From assembly GCF_900111255.1 (NCBI RefSeq), contig NZ_FOGP01000003.1:62001-126000 (forward strand): a stretch of DNA of 64,000 nucleotides, written 5' to 3'. Of the stretch, positions 47,356 through 56,321 are shown piece by piece (positions within the stretch are counted from its first letter, which is position 1; every line of letters starts with the position of its first letter). Below the pieces are notes generated by a model. That model had not been told where the DNA came from, searched no databases, and saw only the letters and a list, made by a program, of their open reading frames with translations. This DNA is from Parafannyhessea umbonata. GTDB lineage: Bacteria > Actinomycetota > Coriobacteriia > Coriobacteriales > Atopobiaceae. The translations under genes were made by a program, and so were the position numbers.

Positions 47356-50300
47356 CTAGTCCTCCTTACCCTTGCCGAATCCGAGCAGAGAGAACGCCAC
47401 GGCCGCAACGCCCACGCACACGCCGGCAAGCGGCCAGGCGGGAAGCTTTGCCAAGCCGGCAAGGGGGGTCGCGTCGTCGGCACTGCCCTGGTCGTCGTCC
47501 GCACTGGACTCGCTCGTCAGAAGTCCCTCGCCAAGCTGGCCACCCAGGAGGCCGGACTCGCTTGCGTCCAGCAGTCCGCCACCCAACAGGGCGCCCCGCC
47601 CCGAGGCAGGCGCGTCCGACGCGAGCGAGAGCTCGCCGCGGGCCGCATGCAGGGGCCCGACGGCGCCATTCGTCACTCCATGCGGGGACTCCGTCGCGCC
47701 GCCCCGTTCGGCGCCGCCCGCAGCCCCGTCAGTCGTGCCGGCACCATTGCCCGGCTCGACAGACGGCCCGGGCAGTTCGCTGCCGGCGACAACCTTGAAG
47801 AGGCTTCCGGAGTCGTTCACGTAGTACAGGCTGCCGTCGGCCGCCGCAACGACGCTCGACATCGCGTAGTTCTGGCGCGTGGTCTCCGGCCTGAACAGGA
47901 GGGTGGCGCACTTCTCCCCCAGCTTGTAGACGTAGATGCCGCCGGGACGGGCGTTGCTCGTGAAGTAGACGTAGGTGCCCGCGCCCCGCCTGGCCACCAG
48001 CGGAGCGCTCTTTACGTCGCCCGCGATGGCGCCGTCGGCCGTCGCGGTCACGCTCTGCTCGACCGACAGCGTCTTGGCGTCGATGACGTAGAGGCCACCC
48101 GTGCCGCCCACGCGGCTGGAACCCCCGCCCACGTAGACCTTGCCATCCGAGAGCGTCGGGGTGGAGGTGCTCGCCTGGGCGAACCTGACCGAGCCCACGG
48201 GCGCGAGCGTGCCATCGACGGCGACGCTCACCTTGTGGAGCACGCCGTCGGTGGTGACCACATAGGCCTCGGAGCCATCGGCGCTCGTCACGACACCCGA
48301 GCGAGAGGGGCTTCCCAGCACGAGCTTCGAGACGATCTTCCCGGTCGAGGCGTCGCGCAGCGCAAGCGCCCCCGTATCGTCCGCCACGAGGATGCCGGCC
48401 CGCACGCTCGCCGCGCCGGACCAGTAGTAGCCCGACCCCTCGGACTCCACGCTCCAGCGCACGGAGCCCGTGGCGAGGTTAATGCTCATGAGGTAGCCAC
48501 CGAGCGAGGAACCCGTAAACGACGCGGCGGTCGTGCCGAGGTAGTAGTACCCGTCACGCACGAGCGGCGTGGAGATGGACTGCTGGGAAACGCCGCCCGA
48601 CTGCGGAAGGGCATCGGTCAGCCAAACCGTCACGAGCTTGTCGGCGGTCAGGGCCTGAACGCGGCCGTCATGGAGCGGCACGATCACCAGGCCGTCGGCG
48701 TACGCCAGGCGGCAGGTGGACTCGACGCGCTCCGCCAGGTCGGCCTGACTCTTGATGGCACCGGTCGCGGCATCGCGTATCTGCAGCTTGCTGCCGGCAG
48801 CAACGTAGACGTCGCCGTTGACGACGATGGGGTCGCTCATCCAGGTGGCCATGCCCGACGCAACGAGGTCCCGTGCCCAGGCGAGGCCGGAGCCCGTGGT
48901 GGGCGTGTCGGCCGCACTGGTTCCGGATCCGTCGCTTCCCTTGTAGGCACCCCACTCGGCCTGGTAGTCGGGACGGGGGGCCGAGGGGTCAACCGTTACG
49001 TCGCCCTGGGGAAGGCCGGAGCCATAGGCCCCGTAGCACCACTCGATGCGATCACCCGGCTTGACCACGTAGCTGGAGGCGTACTCACTGGAGAGCTCAC
49101 CGTTGATGTAAAACTGCCACCACGACCAGTTTCCGTCGGCAGCCTGCGTGGCACCCAGCGATTGGGTCCCGTTGGGAAGGGTCTGGCCAGCTTCCCGCGA
49201 GCTGATGGTGTACATGCCCTCATCGCAGGTCATGCCGTTACGCTCGAGCGCGATCTTGGTAAGCTCGGCCGCGGTCGTCCCCTCAGGAACGCTGACCTCG
49301 CTCTGCCCCACCCAGGAGGTGTCCGAGCCCGAGGCGTTGGGTCCGACGACCTTGACCGAGGCTGTGACCTTGTTCTGGTCGGATGGCTGCTCGCCGTAGG
49401 CGGAGTACACCCAGCTGACGCTCATGCCATCGGTCAGCTTCACGGCGTCGGCACCTAGGTCGGAGGCCTTGCCGTTCACGAAGAGCTGCCAGTACTTGCC
49501 CGTCGTCGCGTCGTAGCCGTAGGTCTTGCCCGTGGTGAGCGACGTGACCGAGTCGAGGTAGAAGCCGTAGGCCGTATCGTAGCTCACGTAGCTGAGCCCG
49601 GCCTTCTCGAGCATCGCCTTGGTGAGGTCGGCAACGGTCGAGCCGGCCGGCAGGCTGTAATCCTCTGCGGATGCCCAGACCTCGGGCGCGCCGAAGGAGT
49701 CGATGCCCACGACGGAGGCCGTGGCGGCGACGTCGGGCGATTCCTTCTCCGTAGTCCCCAAGACGGTAAGAACCGTCTTGACCTCTCGCCCTGCCAGGGT
49801 CTTCAGCTTTGCCTTCAGGGCATCGGAGAGCTGGGGGTCATCCTTGTAGCGATCGTAATACGCACCGTAGCGCTTGCTCCTGAGGTTGGAACGCACCGTG
49901 ACGCTGGTGTTGTAGGCGGGACGCGTGACGCGCAACGTCTCGTTGCTCACGACGGAGGAGTTGCTCGAGGCGAACGTGCGGCCCTGGTCGCTGGAACCCA
50001 TGGGGTCGTAGTCGGCGAGGTCGTAGGCGACTATGCCGCTGACCCCGTCGGCTGCAGACCTGGACGAGGCCCATCCGACCCGTCCCAAACCGTCAAGGTA
50101 GCCCTCCATGAAGGGATGCAGGTCCGAGGTGACCGCCGCGGGGTCCTGCCCGCCCAAGAGGCGCTCGGGATAGGCGGCGGCGACCTCGTCCATAAGAGAG
50201 AGCTCGTCGTCAAGCGCTCCCAGAGAAAGCGGGCGCAGGGTGAGCGAAAGCGTCTTGGAGACGCTGCTCGAGGGGTCGTCCCTAAGCGCAACCGTGCAGG

Positions 50301-52302
50301 TGATGTCCACCGTCTGGTCGCTTGCCCCAGCAAGGGGGCGCCACACGTTGGCGCGGTATCCACTGATGGTCACGGCCTGGTTGGAGGCCTGGTAGCTCAC
50401 CTTGACGTCGAAGTCGAGAGAGCGCGTGCCCAGAGTTCGGGTGGTCGGCAGCTGGATGTCGCCCGCCACCGACTGCGGGTCGAACGCCCCGTCGGAAGAG
50501 TTGGAATACGAGAGCGACGCGTAGGCGTAGTTCTGGTCGAGCAGCTGCTGGACCTCGGCAAGGCGATGCTGGCTCAGCTGCGGGTCGCCCTTCACAGTCA
50601 GCTGGAAGTCCCTCGTGACGCTGACGTCAGGCATGCCGTAGCGAGAATAGCTGACGATTGCGGTCAGCGTGACGGGCCTGTCCTCGGAGCTCGCCCTGGG
50701 CGTCGCCTTGGTCTCGTCGTCCCAGGAGTAGCCGCTGAGCGCCAGGGCGTCCTTGTCGGAGCTACTCCACTCGACCTTCACGCCATCCGCAAGCTTGTTG
50801 GGAAGCGAGAACCCCTGCGTCACCGCGGCAGCAGAGTCGCCCTGCGCAAGGGAGAGCCCCATGCCGTCCGCGGCCTCGGAGAGCTCCTGCGACATTGCCT
50901 CCTTGTCCCAGTCGAGCTGGACCCACCTGCCCGGCGTATACCAGGCGGTCGCCGTGCCGTAGCCCAGCCTGAAGGTGGGCTTGATCTGGCGCAGGGCCGA
51001 GTAGTCGGTCGACACCGTCTTGTCCGACGGGCTCAGCGAGAAGAACGTGACGTCTCCGTTGTGCTCGGAGCCCGTGTCGATGCCGCCCCGCTGCTTGGGA
51101 TCGGGGTCCGCCGTGTGCGCCACGGACTCCGTGACGACCGTGACGCCCGCGAAGCGCCCGTCCAGGGAGGCGAGCTCCGCGGAGACCATGTCATTCGCGT
51201 TGGAGTCGGCGCCATAGGCGGGGCTGGGGCAATAACCGCTGTAGCCGACGCCCTGAAGTGCGGACACGGCATCGGCAAGAAGGGCCTCGTCCTCCTCGCT
51301 GCCACGCGCCGCGACCGGGCCCAGCGTCGCAGACTCTACGACGTTGCGCGACTCGGCACTCACCCTGAGGTACTTGCCGACCAGGTCGCTACCGATGGTA
51401 AGGGTTCGCCCAGTCGCCCCCGCAATGGGCAGGTAGTTGCCATCCGCAAGGCCTGCAGCCAGCCACTGGTAGCCAACGGAGGCATCGGAGCCGACGCTCT
51501 TGGTTCCGCCCCAGCTCGTCGCGACGAACGCGTCCGCGCTGACGGTCTCACCGACCTTGGCAGTTCCGGCGGCGCTCACGCCCGAGAGCTCGGCCTTGCC
51601 GTCGGTCACCTGGCCGGTCGCGTACGTGCTCCAGACCTCCTTCGAGGAGCCGCCCGTTCCCGCGAACGTGACCTTGCATGCCAGGTAGAAGCCCGCGTCG
51701 GCATCCGTCGCCGCATACGTGCGCGCCGTCGCGCCGTCGATGGGCACATAGCTGTCGTAGCTTCCGCCATACATGGTTTTGCGCACGGTGCCTCGGTACC
51801 ACTGGAAGGCGTAGTCCGCATACGCGCTCTCGGGCGCGGCCTCCTCCTCGTCGAGGCCCCACTCGTCCTCTTCCAGGCTGTAGACGTTCGCCCTAAGGTT
51901 CGCGCCCACCGCTATGCCGGACGAGATGGCGGTCTCGGAGCCCTGCTCGTCAGCAATCTTCAGCGTGCTGGGCTCGACCGCAGCTGACGCAACGGCCAGG
52001 GCGCCACTTGCGGGCGACGCGGCCGGGACGGCCGGCGCGGCGCCCTGCGCAGGGGTGGCAGCAGTGACAGGCGCCTCGCCCTTCTTGCCTGCGATGCCTT
52101 CTGGCGACTCCGCGACAGCGCCCTCGCCGCCCTGTGCGTTCGCGTCCTGCGACGACTCGACCTGCTCGACAGCCGGCTCGCCTGGCGTTGCCTGGGCCGC
52201 CTCGGCCCAGGCGGTGCAGGGAAACTGCCCCGCGACCAAGGCAAAGCTCAGCGCCGCAGCTGCGGCGCCACGCGCGACGGAATGCGTTTTTTGGGATGAC
52301 AT
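47356..52302 (-). CDS. Giant surface protein with two DUF4430 domains and a beta-propeller
   Basis: 1648 residues from the ATG at 52302 with GAAGGG upstream. A signal peptide ends near residue 32 (PCTAWAEA). Repeated Ig-like or adhesion-type segments fill 170-850 (paired FQWYRG and YQWLAAG units, each followed by a GATARTY- or GATGRTL-type motif). Two DUF4430 domains follow (about 877-964 and 998-1094, ending VSWVYSAYG and IEWCYGAYG). A PQQ/WD40-like propeller occupies about 1145-1507. A Gly/Ser-rich stalk and a C-terminal helix (about 1618-1640) with KGKED end it. It is anchored with nearly everything outside. It leads the ECF operon. Confidence 0.85.
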   Translation of the reverse strand: MSSQKTHSVARGAAAAALSFALVAGQFPCTAWAEAAQATPGEPAVEQVESSQDANAQGGEGAVAESPEGIAGKKGEAPVTAATPAQGAAPAVPAASPASGALAVASAAVEPSTLKIADEQGSETAISSGIAVGANLRANVYSLEEDEWGLDEEEAAPESAYADYAFQWYRGTVRKTMYGGSYDSYVPIDGATARTYAATDADAGFYLACKVTFAGTGGSSKEVWSTYATGQVTDGKAELSGVSAAGTAKVGETVSADAFVATSWGGTKSVGSDASVGYQWLAAGLADGNYLPIAGATGRTLTIGSDLVGKYLRVSAESRNVVESATLGPVAARGSEEDEALLADAVSALQGVGYSGYCPSPAYGADSNANDMVSAELASLDGRFAGVTVVTESVAHTADPDPKQRGGIDTGSEHNGDVTFFSLSPSDKTVSTDYSALRQIKPTFRLGYGTATAWYTPGRWVQLDWDKEAMSQELSEAADGMGLSLAQGDSAAAVTQGFSLPNKLADGVKVEWSSSDKDALALSGYSWDDETKATPRASSEDRPVTLTAIVSYSRYGMPDVSVTRDFQLTVKGDPQLSQHRLAEVQQLLDQNYAYASLSYSNSSDGAFDPQSVAGDIQLPTTRTLGTRSLDFDVKVSYQASNQAVTISGYRANVWRPLAGASDQTVDITCTVALRDDPSSSVSKTLSLTLRPLSLGALDDELSLMDEVAAAYPERLLGGQDPAAVTSDLHPFMEGYLDGLGRVGWASSRSAADGVSGIVAYDLADYDPMGSSDQGRTFASSNSSVVSNETLRVTRPAYNTSVTVRSNLRSKRYGAYYDRYKDDPQLSDALKAKLKTLAGREVKTVLTVLGTTEKESPDVAATASVVGIDSFGAPEVWASAEDYSLPAGSTVADLTKAMLEKAGLSYVSYDTAYGFYLDSVTSLTTGKTYGYDATTGKYWQLFVNGKASDLGADAVKLTDGMSVSWVYSAYGEQPSDQNKVTASVKVVGPNASGSDTSWVGQSEVSVPEGTTAAELTKIALERNGMTCDEGMYTISSREAGQTLPNGTQSLGATQAADGNWSWWQFYINGELSSEYASSYVVKPGDRIEWCYGAYGSGLPQGDVTVDPSAPRPDYQAEWGAYKGSDGSGTSAADTPTTGSGLAWARDLVASGMATWMSDPIVVNGDVYVAAGSKLQIRDAATGAIKSQADLAERVESTCRLAYADGLVIVPLHDGRVQALTADKLVTVWLTDALPQSGGVSQQSISTPLVRDGYYYLGTTAASFTGSSLGGYLMSINLATGSVRWSVESEGSGYYWSGAASVRAGILVADDTGALALRDASTGKIVSKLVLGSPSRSGVVTSADGSEAYVVTTDGVLHKVSVAVDGTLAPVGSVRFAQASTSTPTLSDGKVYVGGGSSRVGGTGGLYVIDAKTLSVEQSVTATADGAIAGDVKSAPLVARRGAGTYVYFTSNARPGGIYVYKLGEKCATLLFRPETTRQNYAMSSVVAAADGSLYYVNDSGSLFKVVAGSELPGPSVEPGNGAGTTDGAAGGAERGGATESPHGVTNGAVGPLHAARGELSLASDAPASGRGALLGGGLLDASESGLLGGQLGEGLLTSESSADDDQGSADDATPLAGLAKLPAWPLAGVCVGVAAVAFSLLGFGKGKED

Positions 52303-52466
52303 GACCGACCCTTCTTGTTCCGACTCTTCCAGAACAGAGGGCAGGCAGGATTGGAAGCCAGGAAGGCAACCACTCTGGCCAGCGCCGCGGCGAGGCGAGC
52401 GGACGGCGCAACCGCATCGCCAGCTCCGCATGGGGCCGACCACCTTTTGAGCACAGTACACGCTGA

Positions 52467-52483
52467 TCCGGAGTCGAACCGGA
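52467..52483. other. tRNA T-arm-like hairpin upstream of the DUF4430 operon
   Basis: On the minus strand TCCGG-TTCGACT-CCGGA has a perfect five-base stem and a seven-base loop matching the tRNA T-loop consensus. I cannot build an acceptor, D or anticodon arm around it, so it is not a tRNA gene. It may be a relic of a 3' tRNA end (attachment site) or chance. Confidence 0.3.
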
Positions 52484-52544
52484 ATCCTTTTACCTAGGCC
52501 TACGAGCTTTGGACCATGCCCTCATTATTTAAACTGGCATGATT

Positions 52545-53582
52545 CTAACAGCACGAACGGCGAGATGAGGCGCGCGGCACAAGTTCTACGGGCACGGTCT
52601 CGCACGATCCGCACGCTCCCTCCTCCCCCGCGATCATCGCGAGCATGAGAGAGGCGGCGCGCTCCCCCATGAGCAGGGGGTTCTGGCGCACCGTTGTCAG
52701 CGGAGGCCTGCCGAAGCGGGCAATAAGGATGTCGTCGTGCCCGACCACCGCAACGTCCTCCGGAACGTGCAGCCCATGGTCGCGCAGGGCTTCGAGGGCG
52801 CCCATGGCCAGGCGGTCCGTCTGGCAGAACATGCCGTCGAACGGAACGTCGCCGGCAAGCAGGCGCTCCGTCGCCGCATACCCCTCGTCGAAGCCCGTGG
52901 CCTTGGGGCAGATGACCAGCCTTGGGTCGAGCGCGAGACCGCGCCGCCCAAGCTCCGTCTCGAAGCTCTCCGTGCGACGAGTCCCCACCGGGTCGTGGCG
53001 GGTGGCCGAGACGAGCGCGAGGGACCTGCAGCCGCCCGAGACCAGCTCGTCTGCGGCAAGGCGTCCGCTCTCCCGGTTGTCGGAGCACACGAACGCGCAG
53101 ACAGAGCCGCGCTCGAGCGCGGCCCTCTGGCTTTCGGGCGCCGCATCGATCAGCACCACGGGAACGGACGAGTCGAGGGCGCCACGCACGTCCACGGTCG
53201 GATTGGAGCAGACCACCCCCGAGACGCGCTGGGCCGCAAGCTGCGCGTGGCTCGCACGCTCCATCTGGGCGCAGTGGTTGGTGTTGTAGATGCTCAGCGA
53301 GTAGCCCGCCTCGAAGAAGCGCTCCTGAAGGGACAGGATGAGCGTCGAGAAGAACTCGTTCGAGATGTTGGGAACGACCACGCCGATGGCGCTGGTGCGG
53401 TCTTGGCGAAGCCCCTTGGCCATCTGGTTGGGACGGTAGTCGAACTTCTTTATGGCCGCGCGCACACGCTGCTCCGTCGCCTTCGAGAAGCGGCCGTTCT
53501 GGTTGATGACGCGCGACACGGTGGCCACCGAGACGCCCGCCTCCCGCGCGATGTCGCGCACCGTCGCCCTCTTGCCAGCCAT
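52545..53582 (-). CDS. LacI-family transcriptional regulator
   Basis: 345 residues, MAGKRATVRDIAREAGVSVATVSRVIN, with the helix-turn-helix in the first 25 residues and a periplasmic-binding-like ligand domain after it. The hinge and YRPNQMAKGLRQDRTSAIGVVVPNI are typical. The ligand-domain end (AVVGHDDILIARFGRPPLTTVRQNP) resembles sugar-binding members. It is followed by the DUF4430 operon in the same direction and preceded by a perfect palindrome, so autoregulation is likely. Confidence 0.92.
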   Translation of the reverse strand: MAGKRATVRDIAREAGVSVATVSRVINQNGRFSKATEQRVRAAIKKFDYRPNQMAKGLRQDRTSAIGVVVPNISNEFFSTLILSLQERFFEAGYSLSIYNTNHCAQMERASHAQLAAQRVSGVVCSNPTVDVRGALDSSVPVVLIDAAPESQRAALERGSVCAFVCSDNRESGRLAADELVSGGCRSLALVSATRHDPVGTRRTESFETELGRRGLALDPRLVICPKATGFDEGYAATERLLAGDVPFDGMFCQTDRLAMGALEALRDHGLHVPEDVAVVGHDDILIARFGRPPLTTVRQNPLLMGERAASLMLAMIAGEEGACGSCETVPVELVPRASSRRSCC

Positions 53583-53641
53583 CGTGCCCCGCCCTTCTCA
53601 CCCCATGGTCCCACGACCTCGTCCGATGCGGCAGCATGGTC

Positions 53642-53660
53642 GTGGGTAACGGTTACCCAC
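53642..53660. promoter_or_regulatory. Perfect 9-1-9 palindrome upstream of the LacI gene
   Basis: GTGGGTAAC-G-GTTACCCAC, 60 bases before the LacI start. The perfect symmetry and the GTAAC/GTTAC core support an operator for that regulator. Confidence 0.7.
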
Positions 53661-53824
53661 AGAAGAGAATACCAGCAACGCGGCGCGCAGCTCCTCTCGT
53701 TAGCATTGCGCTACGAATTGTCCCAACCGTAGGCAAGTCGCGCCCACCCAGCTAAACTAGGGAACGTTTGGCACAATCGGGCTCGGCTCAGCCGACCGAC
53801 CCAACGCTTGGGAGTTGATAGCGC

Positions 53825-55033
53825 ATGGCAAAGATCCAGATGAAGACCCCGCTGGTCGAGATGGACGGCGACGAGATGACCCGCATCATCTGGCAGATGA
53901 TCAAAGACGAGCTCATCTGCCCCTACATCGACCTTAAGAGCGAGTACTACGACCTGGGGCTCGAGAACCGCGAGGCCACCAAGGACCAGGTGACCGCCGA
54001 CTCCGCCGAGGCCACCAAGAAGTACGGCGTGGCCGTCAAGTGCGCGACCATCACCCCCAACGCGCAGCGCGTCGAGGAGTACAACCTGAGCCAGATGTGG
54101 AAGAGCCCCAACGGCACCATCCGCGCCATGCTCGACGGCACCGTCTTCCGCGCGCCCATCGTGGTCAAGGGCATCGACCCCGTCGTCCGCAACTGGACCA
54201 AGCCCATCACCATCGCGCGTCACGCCTACGGCGACGTCTACAAGAACGCCGAGATCCGCGTGCCGGGCGCCGGCAAGGCCGAACTTGTCTTCACAGCAGA
54301 GGACGGCACCGAAACCCGCGAGCTCATCCACGACTTCACGGGCGCCGGCGTCATCCAGGGAATGCACAACCTGGACGATTCCATCGAGAGCTTCGCGCGC
54401 AGCTGCTTCGAGTACGCGCTCGCGACCAAGCAGGACCTGTGGTTCGCCACCAAGGACACCATCAGCAAGAAGTACGACCACCGCTTCAAGGACGTCTTCG
54501 CCGAGGTGTTCGAGGCTGACTACAAGGCGCGCTTCGACGAGGCGGGCATCGAGTACTTCTACACGCTGATCGACGACGCCGTCGCGCGCGTCATGAAGTC
54601 CTCGGGCGGCTTCATCTGGGCCTGCAAGAACTACGACGGCGACGTGATGAGCGACATGCTCTCGTCCGCCTTCGGCAGCCTGGCAATGATGACCTCCGTG
54701 CTCGTCTCGCCCCACGGCTACTACGAGTACGAGGCCGCCCACGGCACCGTCCAGCGCCACTACTACAAGCACCTCAGGGGAGAAGAGACTTCCACCAACT
54801 CGGTCGCGACGATCTTCGCGTGGACGGGTGCCCTGCGCAAGCGCGGCGAGCTGGACGGGACTCCCGAGCTCTGCGCGTTTGCGGACCGTCTGGAGAAGGC
54901 GACCGTCGCCACGATCGAGTCCGGAAAGATGACCGGAGACCTGGCGCGCATCACCTCGCTGGAGAACCCCACCAAGCTCAACACGCGTGACTTCATTCTT
55001 GCCATCCGCGAGACCATGGACCAGCTGGTCTAG
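53825..55033 (+). CDS. icd: NADP-dependent isocitrate dehydrogenase (dimeric, eukaryote-like type)
   Basis: 402 residues; ATG at 53825 with GGGAG upstream. [49 protein letters not shown] and [22 protein letters not shown] are features of the homodimeric NADP-type IDH (subfamily II) rather than the E. coli type. It decarboxylates isocitrate to 2-oxoglutarate, giving glutamate precursors and NADPH. It stands alone and divergent from LacI. Confidence 0.94.
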   Translation: MAKIQMKTPLVEMDGDEMTRIIWQMIKDELICPYIDLKSEYYDLGLENREATKDQVTADSAEATKKYGVAVKCATITPNAQRVEEYNLSQMWKSPNGTIRAMLDGTVFRAPIVVKGIDPVVRNWTKPITIARHAYGDVYKNAEIRVPGAGKAELVFTAEDGTETRELIHDFTGAGVIQGMHNLDDSIESFARSCFEYALATKQDLWFATKDTISKKYDHRFKDVFAEVFEADYKARFDEAGIEYFYTLIDDAVARVMKSSGGFIWACKNYDGDVMSDMLSSAFGSLAMMTSVLVSPHGYYEYEAAHGTVQRHYYKHLRGEETSTNSVATIFAWTGALRKRGELDGTPELCAFADRLEKATVATIESGKMTGDLARITSLENPTKLNTRDFILAIRETMDQLV

Positions 55034-55057
55034 CCGCCAGTTGGCGGCGGCAGCTCG

Positions 55058-55969
55058 CTAGCAAGTCGGGTCGGGGAGGAAGCCCTCGAAGATGGCGACT
55101 CCTCCCTCGGCCTCGCACTCACGCAGGTCTGCCTCGGTCCGGATGGTCCAATAGACCGGCTTCGCTCCCATGGGGCCGACGACCATTCGGACAACGGGCA
55201 GCTTGCGGTCCTCAAAGCGATACGCGATGAAGTCCGGGCGCGCGGCATGGTTGCCCGTGAGCATGGTCCGGACGAAGCGGACGGGCAGGGCCAGGGCCTT
55301 CCCGTGGCGGACGTCGTAGGCAAGGCGCCCGCGAATGACCTCCGGGCGATGCCAGCGCAGGCGCGAGAGCACGTAGAGGTCAAAGCTCTGAATGCAGAAC
55401 GACACGCAGTGGCGGTCAAGCGTCTCCATCACAAGGTCCGTCAGACGCTTGAAGTTGCCGTTTGCGGTCTTGATCTCGACTATCACCGGAGTGGCAACGC
55501 CGCTTCCGTCGACGTCGAGCTCATCCAGCTCGTTCTTGGGCCCCTCGTAGTCGAAGACCGAGATGGCCTCCTCGAAGGTGGGGATGCGCTCGTCGGTCCC
55601 ACCAAGGCGCAGCGCGCGAACCTGGTCGAGCGTCATGTCCTCGATGGCCCCCGAGACGCCGCACATGCGTGTGGTGTCCGCGTCATGAAAGACCACGAGC
55701 CGATCGTCCTTGGTGAGGCGCACGTCCATCTCGGCGCCGAAGCCGTTGTCGCGCGCGCGCTCGAAGGCCGCCAGGGAGTTCTCGGGCACGCCCGTCACGC
55801 GGCCGTGAAGGCCCCTGTGCGCATAGCGATAGCGCTTCATCCGCGCCCAGCGGGCATCCACGTGGGAGTCGCCCACGCGCGGCGCGACAGCACCAAGGGT
55901 CGACGCCCCCAGCAGGGCGGCTCCGCCGATGACTGCAGCGACCGCAGCCGCGGTCCTCTTCTCGCCCAT
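55058..55969 (-). CDS. Glycerophosphodiester phosphodiesterase family protein
   Basis: 303 residues from the ATG at 55969 with GGAG upstream. The N-terminal hydrophobic segment (AAAVAAVIGGAALLGAS) looks like a signal anchor. The GDPD motifs YAHRGLHG, PENSLAAFERA and EMDVRLTKDDRLVVFHD carry the His, Glu and Asp metal residues. A second His is in RTEADL-preceding YWTIR context. It cleaves glycerophosphodiesters, likely at the outer membrane face. It converges on icd with a gap of 24 bases. Confidence 0.87.
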   Translation of the reverse strand: MGEKRTAAAVAAVIGGAALLGASTLGAVAPRVGDSHVDARWARMKRYRYAHRGLHGRVTGVPENSLAAFERARDNGFGAEMDVRLTKDDRLVVFHDADTTRMCGVSGAIEDMTLDQVRALRLGGTDERIPTFEEAISVFDYEGPKNELDELDVDGSGVATPVIVEIKTANGNFKRLTDLVMETLDRHCVSFCIQSFDLYVLSRLRWHRPEVIRGRLAYDVRHGKALALPVRFVRTMLTGNHAARPDFIAYRFEDRKLPVVRMVVGPMGAKPVYWTIRTEADLRECEAEGGVAIFEGFLPDPTC

Positions 55970-56236
55970 TATGGTCTCCCTACCCCAATCGAGCGCTCTC
56001 ACGGTTGAGAGCGAAGGCCCCCTCGGGGGAAACTATCACAGGTATACCCTCTTTCCTCCTTCCCTTCCGACGGCAAGGCACGGGCAAGCCGCTCGTCCCT
56101 CTTTACGCATCGCTCGCCAGAGAAGACGCGTCCGTCTACGTGCCATTTGCTTCGTCATTAGTGACATATATCCGCGTAGTATTTATATGCTCCCCCACGT
56201 TGGCTCAAATGTAGGCAACTAGCTGGCAGATGATGG

Positions 56237-56265
56237 TATGATTGCGTTGCAAATCGCACGCGATT
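56237..56265 (+). promoter_or_regulatory. Promoter and palindrome in front of the OhrR-like gene
   Basis: TATGAT at 56237-56242 is a likely -10; no good -35 is visible. AATCGC-AC-GCGATT at 56252-56265 is a perfect inverted repeat lying at about +3 to +16, a position that suits autorepression. The remainder of the gene-free stretch 55970-56236 shows only AT-rich sequence. Confidence 0.5.
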
Positions 56266-56321
56266 AGTACGCCCGCCGAGGCCACAGGCGTCGCGAAACT
56301 ACACGAGGAGGGGAATCTGCC

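Noticed and set aside
52461-52530. A complete tRNA or tmRNA gene
   Set aside because: Only the T-arm pairs; no acceptor, D-arm or anticodon stem could be formed.
52303-52540. Possible cobalamin riboswitch before the DUF4430 operon
   Set aside because: No B12 box or core GGTG/GGGAA layout could be placed; only a T-arm-like hairpin and general pairing are visible.
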